Origin: Archangium sp.
GTDB taxonomy: Bacteria; Myxococcota; Myxococcia; Myxococcales; Myxococcaceae
Direction of reading: 5' to 3'
NCBI GenBank assembly: GCA_022843845.1
Contig: JALHMW010000020.1
Location: 1-64,000 of the forward strand
Length of the DNA stretch: 64,000 nucleotides
The notes below the pieces were generated by a model. It made no database searches and was not told where the DNA came from. It saw only the letters and a list, made by a program, of their open reading frames with translations. The position numbers and the translations under genes are program-made. Below, one piece after another: positions 1-10,350 of this stretch; position 1 is the first letter of the stretch; each line of letters starts with the position of its first letter.

Positions 1-63
1 ACTGGCGGCGGCGTGGCGACGGGCGGCGGCATGGCGACGGGCGGCGGCTCAGCGACGGGCGGC
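1..63 (+). repeat. In-frame GC-rich tandem repeat encoding A-T-G-G-G
   Basis: A unit of the form GGCGGCGGC plus a variable codon plus GCGACG repeats about every 18 bases from the window edge. It encodes the flexible Gly-rich linker of the truncated first gene. The number of copies upstream of the window cannot be seen. Confidence 0.7.
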
Positions 64-945
64 GGGACGCCAGGCGACGGCGGCATCTGCCCCAACGGCT
101 TCGGCTGGAACGGCTCTGACTTCTCGGTCGCCGCGGCCAAGTGCGCCAACATCTGCGGCGAGCGCCTGCAGATTCGCGACGTCGTCGTCACGGGCGTCGA
201 AGAGAGCTTCCTCGGCAGCCAGGGTGACTCGCAGGCCAAGTTCTGGATTCAGGACCTGCGCGACAACCGGCAGGGCCTGTGGATCTCGAAGGCCTACCAG
301 GACCTGCCGCGCACCTACCAGCCGCGCGTCGGCGACCTCCTGAACATCCGCGGCTTCTACAAGTCGCAGTTCTCGACGTGGGACCGGTTCGGCTACCGCC
401 GTCAACTCGGCAACGGCTGCAACGCCGGGGTGCGCAACGACGGCGGAACGCTCGAGATCGAGGTCGTCGATGGTGGCGTGTCGAGCATTCCCGTCACGGC
501 GATGCCCGGCTTCGGTGACTCGATGAACGGCACCCGCCGGCCGAACCCTGAGCTCGGCTCCACGCGCGTCTTCATTCCCGGCCCGGTGGCGCTCACCAGC
601 GCCACGCCCGTGCCGCTGAGCCGCCTCGGAGCCGACGCTGGTGTGAGCGGCTTCAACGGCTTCGAGATCACTGGCGGCGTGCTGGTGAACAACGCCTTCA
701 CCTTCGGCAATTACCCCGATGGCGGCCCGCGCTGCGACTATCGCTTCATCGCCGCTGACGGCGGCACCGTGACGTTCCCCAACGGCCTCACCGGCATCTG
801 GGACACGTACACCCACGCGCCCTGCATCGGGAACCCGAACTGCTCGGGCGATCGCGACGCCGGCTCGGTGCCTTTCACCAACAACCAGTTCACGTACGTC
901 CTCTACCCGACCGACTGCGCTGAGCTGCAGGGCATGGTGCAGTGA
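1..945 (+). CDS. 5'-truncated exported protein with TGGG-repeat linker, function unknown
   Basis: The frame is open from base 1, so the true start lies upstream of the window; 314 residues are visible. They open with copies of the pentapeptide A-T-G-G-G, a low-complexity linker that in Myxococcota usually follows a signal peptide or lipobox, so export is likely but the signal itself is not in view. After the linker come two Cys (CANIC, about residues 48-52) and a beta-rich segment with FWIQDLRDN and VGDLLNIRGFY, which has the look of an OB-like barrel; this is a weak inference. Further Cys near the C-terminus could form disulfides. It ends 3 bp before the enoyl-CoA hydratase start, but the products do not suggest a shared pathway. 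No enzyme motif was recognised. Confidence 0.7.
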   Translation, partial: TGGGVATGGGMATGGGSATGGGTPGDGGICPNGFGWNGSDFSVAAAKCANICGERLQIRDVVVTGVEESFLGSQGDSQAKFWIQDLRDNRQGLWISKAYQDLPRTYQPRVGDLLNIRGFYKSQFSTWDRFGYRRQLGNGCNAGVRNDGGTLEIEVVDGGVSSIPVTAMPGFGDSMNGTRRPNPELGSTRVFIPGPVALTSATPVPLSRLGADAGVSGFNGFEITGGVLVNNAFTFGNYPDGGPRCDYRFIAADGGTVTFPNGLTGIWDTYTHAPCIGNPNCSGDRDAGSVPFTNNQFTYVLYPTDCAELQGMVQ

Positions 946-948
946 CCG

Positions 949-1698
949 ATGGGCGTGCTCAACGCCTCGATCGCTGACGGAATCGGCCACCTCGAGCTCA
1001 ACCGGCCCGAGGTGCGCAACGCCATCAACCGCGAGCTGATCGACGCGCTCCACGCGACCCTCGATGCGTGGAGCGAGCGCGACGATCTCCGCGCCGTCGT
1101 GCTGTCTGGCGCCGGCGGCAAGGCCTTCGCGGGCGGCGCCGACATCTCCGAGCTGAAGGAGCGCACCCACCGCGAGGCCTTCTTCGGCATCAACCAGCGC
1201 CTCTTCCAGAAGCTCGAGGACTTTCCCCGCCCGGTCATCGCCGCCATCGACGGCTATGCGCTGGGTGGTGGCCTCGAGCTCGCGCTCGCGTGTGATCTGC
1301 GCGTGGCGTCGAAGGGCGCGAAGGTGGGCATGCCCGAGGTCTCGCTGGGCATCTTCCCGGGCGCGGGCGGCACCTGGCGGCTCCCCCGGGTGGTCGGCCT
1401 CGGCCACGCCAAGGAGCTCATCTTCACCGGCCGCATCCTCGAGGCCGACGAGGCGTTCGCGTACGGCCTCTTCGAGCGGCTCGTCGACACCGACGCGCTC
1501 TCGATCGCGCGCGACCTCGCGCAGCAGATCGCCCGGAACTCGGCGCTCGCCGTACAGGTGGCGAAGGTGAGCTTGAACGCCATGGCCCGGCAGCAGCACG
1601 CCGAGCCCGTGGAGCGGCTGGCCCAGGCGCTGCTGTTCGACTCGGCCGACAAGCGCGAGCGCATGACGGCGTTCCTCGAGAAGAAGCGCAAAGGCTGA
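949..1698 (+). CDS. Enoyl-CoA hydratase/isomerase family protein (crotonase fold)
   Basis: A cytoplasmic crotonase-fold enzyme, expected to add water across the 2,3 double bond of an enoyl-CoA. At 249 residues it has the usual single-domain length. Both catalytic glutamates of classical hydratases are present: Glu110 in GYALGGGLELAL and Glu130 in GMPEVSLGIFPGAGG. The first oxyanion-hole loop is AFAGGADI (residues 59-66) and the second is the GGG at 106-108. The start ATG is 3 bp after the preceding stop. It lies 6 bp before a 3-hydroxyacyl-CoA dehydrogenase, which catalyses the next step of beta-oxidation or the reverse butyryl-CoA route, so the two are probably one unit. The exact chain-length preference cannot be read from the sequence. 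Confidence 0.93.
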   Translation: MGVLNASIADGIGHLELNRPEVRNAINRELIDALHATLDAWSERDDLRAVVLSGAGGKAFAGGADISELKERTHREAFFGINQRLFQKLEDFPRPVIAAIDGYALGGGLELALACDLRVASKGAKVGMPEVSLGIFPGAGGTWRLPRVVGLGHAKELIFTGRILEADEAFAYGLFERLVDTDALSIARDLAQQIARNSALAVQVAKVSLNAMARQQHAEPVERLAQALLFDSADKRERMTAFLEKKRKG

Positions 1699-1704
1699 AA
1701 CACC

Positions 1705-2556
1705 ATGAGCGAGCTGAAGCGGGTTGGAGTGATCGGCGCGGGCACCATGGGCCACGGCATCGCGCAGGTGTCGGCCCAGGCTGGGTTCGAGGTCGTGCTG
1801 TACGACGTGACGAAGGCCGCGGCCGACGCGGGGCGCGCGAAGATCGAGAAGACGCTCGGCGTGGGCGTCGAGAAGCAGAAGGTGACGCCCGAGGCCCGTG
1901 ACGCGGCGATCTCGAAGCTCTCGACGACCGACACGCTCGACGCGCTGAAGGGCTGTCAGCTGGTGGTCGAGGCGGCGCCCGAGAAGCTCGCCCTCAAGCA
2001 GGAGCTGTTCAAGCAGCTCTCGGCGATCTGCGCGGCCGACACGATCCTCGCGACGAACACCAGCTCGCTCAGCCTCACCGAGATCGCTTCCGCGGCGTCG
2101 AACCCGGGCCGCGTCGTCGGGCTGCACTTCTTCAACCCCGTGCACCTGATGAAGCTGCTCGAGGTGGTGCGCGCCTTCCAGACGAGCGACGAGACGATCG
2201 CCACGGTTCGCGCGTACGGCGCCGCCATCGGCAAGGAGCTGATCGTCGTGAAGGACTCGCCCGGCTTCGCCTCGTCACGGCTCGGCGTCGCGCTGGGCCT
2301 CGAGGCGACCCGCATGCTGGAAGAGGGCGTCGCGTCGGCCGAAGACATCGATCGCGCGATGAAGCTTGGCTACGGCCACCCGATGGGGCCGCTGGAGCTG
2401 GGCGATCTCGTCGGCCTCGACGTGCGCCTCGCCATCGCCGAGTACCTCTACGCAGAGACCGGCAGCCCGACCTTCCGCCCGCCACAGTTGCTGAAGAAGA
2501 TGGTCAGGGCAGGGAAGCTCGGGAAGAAGAGCGGAGAAGGTTTCTATCGGTACTGA
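1705..2556 (+). CDS. hbd: 3-hydroxybutyryl-CoA dehydrogenase (NAD-dependent)
   Basis: This enzyme oxidises (S)-3-hydroxyacyl-CoA to 3-oxoacyl-CoA with NAD, or reduces acetoacetyl-CoA in the reverse direction. It has the standard length of 283 residues. The Rossmann motif GVIGAGTMGHG is at residues 8-18, and an acidic residue (Asp34) at the end of beta-2 suits NAD. Catalytic residues of the family are visible: Ser120 in TNTSSLSL, His141 and Asn144 in HFFNPVHLMKL, and Glu153. The C-terminal helical domain (from about residue 190) carries GYGHPMGPLELGDLVGLD and the sequence ends FYRY, typical of Hbd/PaaH/FadB2. It follows the crotonase gene closely. Its last 13 bp overlap the convergent LPMO-like gene. 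Confidence 0.94.
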   Translation: MSELKRVGVIGAGTMGHGIAQVSAQAGFEVVLYDVTKAAADAGRAKIEKTLGVGVEKQKVTPEARDAAISKLSTTDTLDALKGCQLVVEAAPEKLALKQELFKQLSAICAADTILATNTSSLSLTEIASAASNPGRVVGLHFFNPVHLMKLLEVVRAFQTSDETIATVRAYGAAIGKELIVVKDSPGFASSRLGVALGLEATRMLEEGVASAEDIDRAMKLGYGHPMGPLELGDLVGLDVRLAIAEYLYAETGSPTFRPPQLLKKMVRAGKLGKKSGEGFYRY

Positions 2557-3434
2557 CGTCGCCGAAATGCGCCGGCGAGGAGCACGAGACCTGCGAGCAG
2601 AACCGAGCCTGCGCCGCCGGTGCAGCCGCAGCCACCCACCGGACCGGGATCGACGCCTCCGTCGATGGTGATCCCCGAGGCTCCGCCGGCCGTGCCTGAC
2701 GTTCCGCCCGCCATGCTCGACGTTCCTCCGGCGGTGCCTGAGGTGCCTCCGCCAGTGCTCGCCGTGCCGCCGCCGGTTCCTGACGTTCCTCCGCCAGTGC
2801 TCGCCGTACCGCCACCGGCTCCCGACGTTCCGCCACCCGCGCTGCCGCCGCCGGTCATGCCCGCGTCCATCGGCATCACGCCGGCGTCAGGCGCCACCAC
2901 GTTGATGTTCGCGCAGTGGGAGTAGAAGCACCCGCCGGGGTTGTTGCCGCCGTGGCTCGACATGAACTGGTAGACCTGCAGCGTGCAGTTGGTGCACCGC
3001 AGGTTCGCGGGCAGCGTCACCTGAAACGACTGCGGGCCCGTGAAGGCGCGTGTGTGGAGCAGCATGCCGTCCGCGAGCACGGGGAAGACCGCCGGGTTCT
3101 GAATCGTCGTGCTCCCGCAGTTCGTCGCGCCGGGGGTGACCGCGGGAACGGGAGGCAGGCTCTGTGGCCCCGTGACCCCCACCGCGACGCGGTAGTGGCC
3201 AGGGTGGAAGATCGTCTCCCGAATCCGGACGGTGATGGTCTGCCCCGCCTCGAAGGTCGTCACCACGTTCGTGGCTGGCGTGCTCGCCACGTTGCCGCAC
3301 GGCGGGTTCTTCTGCGGGTCGCCGAGCGAGTTCTGGCTGTACGCATTCAGCGGCGCCTCCAGGTAGAAATGCGCGAGCGCGGTGGACGACGTGACGAGGC
3401 CCACGAGGGCGACGAGTCGGGAGAGCGGGGCCAT
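2544..3434 (-). CDS. Exported LPMO-like (polysaccharide monooxygenase-like) protein with MYXO-CTERM tail
   Basis: Read from ATG 3434 the product is 296 residues; an in-frame GTG at 3443 would add three. A signal peptide (residues 1-21, ending STALA) is followed directly by His22, so cleavage would leave an N-terminal histidine, the hallmark of the copper histidine brace in lytic polysaccharide monooxygenases. A second His candidate lies in FHPGHYRVAVG. I recall a related family named SCE4755-type polysaccharide monooxygenase-like; activity is not proven. The last third is a T-S-G-T-G-G-G linker and then a MYXO-CTERM anchor: GGCGC, a hydrophobic helix, and FRRR at the end. The mature domain would therefore be displayed at the cell surface. 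It is convergent with hbd and divergent from the kinase at 3569. Confidence 0.78.
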   Translation of the reverse strand: MAPLSRLVALVGLVTSSTALAHFYLEAPLNAYSQNSLGDPQKNPPCGNVASTPATNVVTTFEAGQTITVRIRETIFHPGHYRVAVGVTGPQSLPPVPAVTPGATNCGSTTIQNPAVFPVLADGMLLHTRAFTGPQSFQVTLPANLRCTNCTLQVYQFMSSHGGNNPGGCFYSHCANINVVAPDAGVMPMDAGMTGGGSAGGGTSGAGGGTASTGGGTSGTGGGTASTGGGTSGTAGGTSSMAGGTSGTAGGASGITIDGGVDPGPVGGCGCTGGAGSVLLAGLVLLAGAFRRRQYR

Positions 3435-3568
3435 GGCGCGCACCCTTTCACACGGAGGGCCGCTGCGGCGAGGGCCGCAACGAAGTCACGATTCGCCCCG
3501 TCCGGGGGTAGGCTCGCCCGCTGGACCGCGGGGAGTGACGTATCGCCACTGAAGGCCCTCAGAACGCC

Positions 3569-5692
<2,124 letters not shown>

Positions 5693-5701
5693 GGGAAACG
5701 G

Positions 5702-5738
5702 GAGGAGCGCTTCGACGGCCGCGCTCCTCGTCGTTACT
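5702..5738. terminator. Hairpin between convergent genes, probable bidirectional terminator
   Basis: GAGGAGCGC at 5702-5710 pairs perfectly with GCGCTCCTC at 5721-5729 across a 10-base loop. It lies in the 41-bp gap between the kinase stop and the stop of the convergent gene. The T content after it is modest. Confidence 0.65.
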
Positions 5739-6780
5739 TGAGGCCTGGCATCGGCAGGCCCGCGGGCACCGTGTCGAGCAGGGCCTTGAGCTTGTCGGCC
5801 GTCGCGCTCCTGGCGGCGAGCTCGAACACCTTTACGAAGAGCTGCGTCGTGAAGGGCGACGGCTCGGCGGTGTGGGCGAGGTGACGGGCGGTGGCGCGCG
5901 CGAGTGAAGCGGCGTCGACGCGGGTGCTCGCCTCGAACAGCTCGGCCATCTGCAGGAGCCGGCGGGCGTAGAGGGTGCGCAGCGCGGGCGTGAAGAAGCG
6001 CTCGGCGGCGGCCGCGGCCTTCGTCTGCTGCAGGGCGGCGTCGGCCTTCGCTTCGGTGACGTCGCCAGCCATCGCCGTCATCTCGTGCTGCGGCGGCATC
6101 CACTGCTTGAGCTCGGGCTCGTCGTGGAGCTTCGCGGCGCCGGCGATCAGCTTCGCGTCGTCGGTTTCGAGCGTGGGCACCCTGGTGTCGGGATCGAGGG
6201 GCACCACCCCGAGCCGGGTGAGGCCGTCGGCCATCTCAGCGGGGATGTTGGTGCGGCTGCGATCGTTGAGCGTCATCGCGCGGCCGAGCTCTTCGACGAT
6301 GCGCTCGAGCGGCACGTAGATGAGCGAGATGTCGCTCTGCGCGCGGAGTTCCTTGATGCGCTTGCGGTAGGTGCCTCGGTTGGTCTGCGCGCGATCGAAC
6401 TGCACGATGCCGAACTCGTCGCTGGTGATCGCCTGGTAGATCTCGATGCCGCCGCCGCGCAGGGGCCTCGCGAAGAAGAGCGCGCGATCGCCGGTGCCCA
6501 GCACGGGAGACATCGTGCCCAGCATCGCGTCGTCCTCCTTGTCGGGCAGCGGCGCCACGGTCTCGCCCGACGGCTTCGGCTCGGCGACCGCGAGGCCGCT
6601 CGACTTCAGCTGGTACAGCGCCTTCTTGGCGAGCTTGGCGTGCGGCTTCGACGCCGACTGCATCAGCGTCTCGGGAAGGCTGGTCTGCTTCGCCTTCACC
6701 CACGCCGCCAACACCTCGGCAGCCTTGTCTTCGGGGAGAGCCTCGACCTGCGCCGGCGTCATCGAGAGGGGGTCACTCAT
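5734..6780 (-). CDS. Hypothetical cytoplasmic protein, Ala-rich helical C-terminal half
   Basis: Not recognised. From ATG 6780 (MSDPLSMTPAQ) it has 348 residues; the longer frame to 6831 would overlap the upstream gene and was rejected. No signal peptide or membrane segment is seen. An N-terminal helical region (residues 1-60) is followed by a mixed domain with ALFFARPLRGGGIEIYQAI and GIVQFDRAQTNRGTYRKRI, then an Ala-rich helical part (about 225-348) that could be HEAT- or TPR-like. It starts 22 bp after the stop of the membrane glycosyltransferase-like gene and is probably transcribed with it. No catalytic motif is evident. Confidence 0.7.
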   Translation of the reverse strand: MSDPLSMTPAQVEALPEDKAAEVLAAWVKAKQTSLPETLMQSASKPHAKLAKKALYQLKSSGLAVAEPKPSGETVAPLPDKEDDAMLGTMSPVLGTGDRALFFARPLRGGGIEIYQAITSDEFGIVQFDRAQTNRGTYRKRIKELRAQSDISLIYVPLERIVEELGRAMTLNDRSRTNIPAEMADGLTRLGVVPLDPDTRVPTLETDDAKLIAGAAKLHDEPELKQWMPPQHEMTAMAGDVTEAKADAALQQTKAAAAAERFFTPALRTLYARRLLQMAELFEASTRVDAASLARATARHLAHTAEPSPFTTQLFVKVFELAARSATADKLKALLDTVPAGLPMPGLK

Positions 6781-6802
6781 GGCCCCGGAATGTGCCACCA
6801 GC

Positions 6803-8389
6803 TCAGCGTCGGCGCACGAGGAAGAAGTCACCGCGGGTGCCAGCGATGAAGAACTCGCTGTCGAGCCGGGCGCCGAAGAGCTGGGACGGGTGCACGCCGC
6901 GCACGACGAAGTGATCGTAGCTGCCAGCGAACTGCGCCCAGGGTCGCGGGTCCCACTCGCTGGGGAAGGTGGGCGGCGGCTCGCCCCGGTACTTGAGCGG
7001 AGAGTGCGGCGTCAGCGCGAAGCTGAAGTTGGTGAGCCCGCCACGCTCGCGCGCCACGACAGTCGAGCTGTGCAGGTACACCGGGTGCGTCATCGTTCGG
7101 GAGCCGGGGTTGAAGATCAGCCCCATCACGCGCGGCTTTTCGGCGGCGTCGCCCGCGAGCTCGGTCAACGCGCGCGACTCGGCGTCGAAGGCTTGAAAGC
7201 CGCGGTACAGGGGCCAGGCGGTGAGCGCCGCGATCGCGACGCCCAGCCACACCGCGCGGTCCGCCCACTCTTTCTTCAGGGGCGGCACGCAGACGACGAT
7301 CAACGCGGCCGCGAGGTGCGCGAAGCGCGTGTTCAGGTAGTACATGTACCCGCGAATATCGAAGGGCAGGGCGAAGTAGAGGAGCACGCCCAGCGCCGCG
7401 AGCCCGACGATGCGCCACCGGGTGAGGCTCCCTTCTTTCGTGTCGCGACCCGTCGTCAGCGCCAGCAACACCCCGAGCGCCGCGAGCCCGAAGGCGACCT
7501 TCACCGCCAGCTGATCGCTCCCGTCGGGGAGCATGTTGCCGAGGGTGGGCAGGAACTCGTCGCGGTTCTGCTCCGGGGTCTTCCACGCGAGGTTCTCTTT
7601 CGAGAGCATCGGGCCCCACGACTTCCACGGCTGGCCGGGCGCGACCTCGGCTGGTTCACCGACTCGCAGGCCGATCCACGCGATGAAGAGCAGCACGCCA
7701 GGCACCACGCCGACGATCGCCGGAATCCGCGCGCGCCACGCCTTCGGGCCTTCGGGCGCCGCCGTCGTCAGGAGCAAGAACGGGAGCGCCACGCCGAGCC
7801 ACGCGAACACCTGCACGTGGAAGAGGAGCACGCCGACGAGCGAGGCTCCGAGCGCGCCGGCCCAGACCCGGCGACGAGGCGCGTCTTCGATCGCCCGCAC
7901 GAAGAAGCCGCAGGTGAGGAACGCGATCGGCAGCGCGGTGCAGTAGTTCAAGAACCCCCACGCGAAGCTGTCGCCGTACGCGAAGGGAATCGAAAGCAGC
8001 GCAGGCCACGTCGGCCGCTTCAGGCTCCTGAGGAGGAAGGCCAGCGAGAGCGGCAGGCCCGCGACATACGCGACCAGGAAGAGCTTGTTCGCGCTCTCGA
8101 GCGGCATCAGCCAGTTCAGCCACGAGACCAGGTAGTAGTAGCCGAGGTACGGGGTGAGCTGGACGCGGCGCTCGAAGACGGAGGGAAATAGCGTCGACGC
8201 GTCATCGAGCCGGTGGAGCACCGAGATCAGGTGCAGGTGCTGAGGCAGGTCGACCAGAGGCAGCGCGCGGGAGGCGAAGAGCGGCGCAACCCCGCAGAGT
8301 AAGGCCACAATCCAGGCCCAGTGGGTCAACGTCAGGCGTGGGAGAGCGGGGCGCACGAAGGCGGCGGACCTTCTTTGCTTTGGCTGCAC
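6803..8389 (-). CDS. Multi-pass membrane protein, GT-C glycosyltransferase-like
   Basis: A 528-residue protein with roughly ten or more hydrophobic helices. The first helix (WAWIVALLCGVAPLFA) is followed by the periplasmic-loop motif LPLVDLPQHLHL, where the Asp and His recall the acidic first-loop motif of GT-C transferases that use polyprenyl-phosphate sugars. The C-terminal 110 residues are soluble. I infer a sugar transferase or related envelope enzyme; no donor can be named. Start choice: GTG 8389 has a GAGG ten bases upstream; GTG 8356 and GTG 8452 are alternatives, the last overlapping the divergent gene at 8447. Confidence 0.72.
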   Translation of the reverse strand: MQPKQRRSAAFVRPALPRLTLTHWAWIVALLCGVAPLFASRALPLVDLPQHLHLISVLHRLDDASTLFPSVFERRVQLTPYLGYYYLVSWLNWLMPLESANKLFLVAYVAGLPLSLAFLLRSLKRPTWPALLSIPFAYGDSFAWGFLNYCTALPIAFLTCGFFVRAIEDAPRRRVWAGALGASLVGVLLFHVQVFAWLGVALPFLLLTTAAPEGPKAWRARIPAIVGVVPGVLLFIAWIGLRVGEPAEVAPGQPWKSWGPMLSKENLAWKTPEQNRDEFLPTLGNMLPDGSDQLAVKVAFGLAALGVLLALTTGRDTKEGSLTRWRIVGLAALGVLLYFALPFDIRGYMYYLNTRFAHLAAALIVVCVPPLKKEWADRAVWLGVAIAALTAWPLYRGFQAFDAESRALTELAGDAAEKPRVMGLIFNPGSRTMTHPVYLHSSTVVARERGGLTNFSFALTPHSPLKYRGEPPPTFPSEWDPRPWAQFAGSYDHFVVRGVHPSQLFGARLDSEFFIAGTRGDFFLVRRR

Positions 8390-8446
8390 TTGGCAAGCGC
8401 CTCGGGGGTGATGTAGGTCCCACCGCAGTCGGAGAAAGGGCGCCTC

Positions 8447-8728
8447 ATGCACACCTCATCGTTCATCAAAGTGGCTGCGGTCTCGATGGGCTTTGCCTCG
8501 TTCGCGTTCGCCTCGCCGGTGGATCGCCCGCTCACCAGCCACAAGGTGCAGGCGACCTGCAACTGCAAGAACGCCGGCGACTGCACGTGCCCGCGCGGCC
8601 AGTGCAAGTGCAAGAACTGTGGGGCGCACAACAAGCCCACGATGCTCGAGTCACTCCAGGGCAGCACCGAGAAGACGCTGCTCCCTGCGACGGCCCGTCA
8701 CGACGCGCGCGGCGGCGTCTTCATCTAA
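8447..8728 (+). CDS. Small exported Cys-rich, metallothionein-like peptide
   Basis: A 93-residue protein with a signal peptide (residues 1-22, ending SFAFA). The mature part has seven cysteines within 21 residues (38, 40, 46, 48, 53, 55, 58) arranged as C-x-C, C-x-C, C-x-C and C-x-x-C with Lys and Asn between, a spacing typical of metal-thiolate clusters. A role in binding Cu, Zn or Cd in the periplasm or outside is inferred from composition only; no metallothionein family match can be claimed. The gene is divergent from the membrane glycosyltransferase-like gene and overlaps the stop of the convergent zinc-ribbon gene by 4 bp. Confidence 0.72.
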   Translation: MHTSSFIKVAAVSMGFASFAFASPVDRPLTSHKVQATCNCKNAGDCTCPRGQCKCKNCGAHNKPTMLESLQGSTEKTLLPATARHDARGGVFI

Positions 8729-9006
8729 CTGGTGGGGTTGCGAACGCGGCCCCACTTGTCGAGCTCCACTCCACAGCTCGTGCAGGTCCACCCGCCCCAG
8801 AGCAGCTGTCTGGCGTTCTTTGGTGCGCGGACGGTGGGCAGTGGCGCTGCGCACTTCGGGCAGCCGCTCGGCACCGAGAGGTTCAGGCCGAAGTCGGTCT
8901 TCTGCTTCGTTCCGCGCGCGAGCAGCACGATGCCGACGACGCCGAGGATCGGCAGCAGCAGCGCCACGCTGCACAGCAGCAACTCACCAAGGCCAATCGA
9001 CATCAT
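8725..9006 (-). CDS. Small membrane protein with zinc ribbon
   Basis: 93 residues. One N-terminal membrane helix (about 6-30: GELLLCSVALLLPILGVVG) is followed by a cytoplasmic or periplasmic zinc ribbon, CPKC near residue 49 and CTSC near residue 75. The start ATG 9006 overlaps the stop of the methyltransferase gene in an ATGA junction, so the two are co-translated. A role in sensing or anchoring is possible, but nothing in the sequence defines a substrate. Confidence 0.75.
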   Translation of the reverse strand: MMSIGLGELLLCSVALLLPILGVVGIVLLARGTKQKTDFGLNLSVPSGCPKCAAPLPTVRAPKNARQLLWGGWTCTSCGVELDKWGRVRNPTS

Positions 9007-9800
9007 GGAAGCTCCGCGCTCCAGACCATCACCGGCCCGGTTCGAATTCGTTGGAAGTGAATGAAGCCGGCTGACTCGGCCTCTCGTTTGAGCTGCTCTT
9101 CGGTTCGTGGGTGCAGCCCCGCCCGCTCATGGAGTCTGCGCGCGGCGGTAGACGCCTCGTAGGTGCTGGCGACCAACTTTCCGCGCGGCTTGAGCACGCG
9201 ACGCGCCTCGACGAGCAGCCCGTGGAGATCGGCGACGAAGTGCACCATGCCGCTGGCGAGTATGCCTCCGAGGCTCGCGTCGAGGAACGGCAATGGCGGC
9301 GCCTCGGCGCGCACGAAGTCGGCGGCCAGCTGCAGCTCGCGGAACTGCGCCATCGCCTCTTCGATCATCGGCCGTGAGAGGTCGACGCCGATGACGTTCA
9401 CGTCGGGCAGCTCTCGCACCAGCCTCTTGAGGAACAGCCCCGGGCCGCAGCCGAGATCGATCACCGGCGCGAGCGGCGTGCCGAGCATCGAGCGCATCGC
9501 CACGTACTCGCTGTCGCGATCGAGCTGCCCGCGCGTCAGCACCGCGTCGACCGCGGGGCGAACGTACTTCTCCCAGGAGCGAGCCACCCACGGCAGCTCC
9601 ATGGCCTGCTGGAGTCCCTTGCTGCGCTGACGCTCGGGCGCGAGATCGATGAGCCCCTCGTGAACGGCCCAGGTCGCGCGGCAGCCGAGACAGCGCACGG
9701 GCCCGAAGATCACCTTGGGCTCGGCGACGTCATCGGCAGGAACGAGACTGCCAGCCGCACACGACGGGCAGCGGAGCAGGTGCAGCGTGCTGCGACGCAT
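9003..9800 (-). CDS. SAM-dependent methyltransferase with N-terminal zinc ribbon
   Basis: 265 residues. The first 50 residues form a Trm112-like zinc ribbon, CPSC at 11-14 and CLGC at about 37-40. A class I methyltransferase domain follows: motif I VIDLGCGPGLFLKRL (about 113-127), acidic end of beta-2 in VIGVDLSRPMIEEA, then EAPPLPFLDASLGGI and VLKPRGKLV. The acceptor is unknown; the fold is like UbiE/BioC/RrmA-type enzymes. The start ATG 9800 shares its A with the stop of the preceding gene (TGATG) and its own stop overlaps the next start, so it is the middle of a coupled series beginning with nadA. Confidence 0.85.
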   Translation of the reverse strand: MRRSTLHLLRCPSCAAGSLVPADDVAEPKVIFGPVRCLGCRATWAVHEGLIDLAPERQRSKGLQQAMELPWVARSWEKYVRPAVDAVLTRGQLDRDSEYVAMRSMLGTPLAPVIDLGCGPGLFLKRLVRELPDVNVIGVDLSRPMIEEAMAQFRELQLAADFVRAEAPPLPFLDASLGGILASGMVHFVADLHGLLVEARRVLKPRGKLVASTYEASTAARRLHERAGLHPRTEEQLKREAESAGFIHFQRIRTGPVMVWSAELP

Positions 9801-10348
9801 CAGGCTTTTCCGGGCTCGACCTTCGTCACCAGCACGAGCCAGCCTCGCGCCATGCCTTCGCGGAAGAGCTCCGACACCGCCTTCCGGTAGCCGTTCACCT
9901 CTGACGTCACCGCGTCGGCGATGTGTGACTGGCTCTCGATGCGATCGGGGTCGAGCTCGAGGGTGGTGCCACAGCGCTCACACTTGATCGACACCGGCCG
10001 CATCAGCGAGACGGGCGCGGCGTACTGCGTGCCGCACGTGCAGCGCCAGACGCTCGCGCGTTCGCCGGCTTCATGACGCGCGAACGAAAGCAGCTGATCA
10101 GCCGTGCGCAGCAGCGCCGGCAGATCGTTCGGAGGCTTCGCAAGCACCGTGGAGCCTCCTTGCGCGACGGCAGTCTCCACGCGCTCCAGCAGCGACAGGG
10201 TGCGGTACTCGACGCGCGCCAGGGCCTTGGTGACGATCTCGTTCGACGACGGAATCGGCGTCTGGAGCTCGACGTACTTCTCCGGCGGCGCGTCACCATT
10301 CTTCGCGGCCACCATCGTCCACGCGGGCTTCGACGAGAATCGGTACAT
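9800..10348 (-). CDS. Hypothetical zinc-ribbon protein coupled to nadA
   Basis: 182 residues from ATG 10348 (MYRFSSKPAW). A much longer open frame reaches 10678 but that part is Arg/His-rich shadow of nadA. The N-terminal half has no recognised fold; the centre is helical. At about residues 105-135 there is a zinc ribbon with CTCG and CERCG separated by some 20 residues. The ATG lies 2 bases after the nadA stop, and the stop overlaps the methyltransferase start. No function is assigned. NAD synthesis and a zinc or iron link are suggested only by the operon. Confidence 0.72.
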   Translation of the reverse strand: MYRFSSKPAWTMVAAKNGDAPPEKYVELQTPIPSSNEIVTKALARVEYRTLSLLERVETAVAQGGSTVLAKPPNDLPALLRTADQLLSFARHEAGERASVWRCTCGTQYAAPVSLMRPVSIKCERCGTTLELDPDRIESQSHIADAVTSEVNGYRKAVSELFREGMARGWLVLVTKVEPGKA

Positions 10349-10350
10349 GG

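Noticed and set aside
49..2145. Long minus-strand open frame (698 codons) under the first three genes
   Set aside because: It is Arg/Val/Glu/Ala-rich with no domain and lies fully antisense to clear enzymes; typical of high third-position GC.
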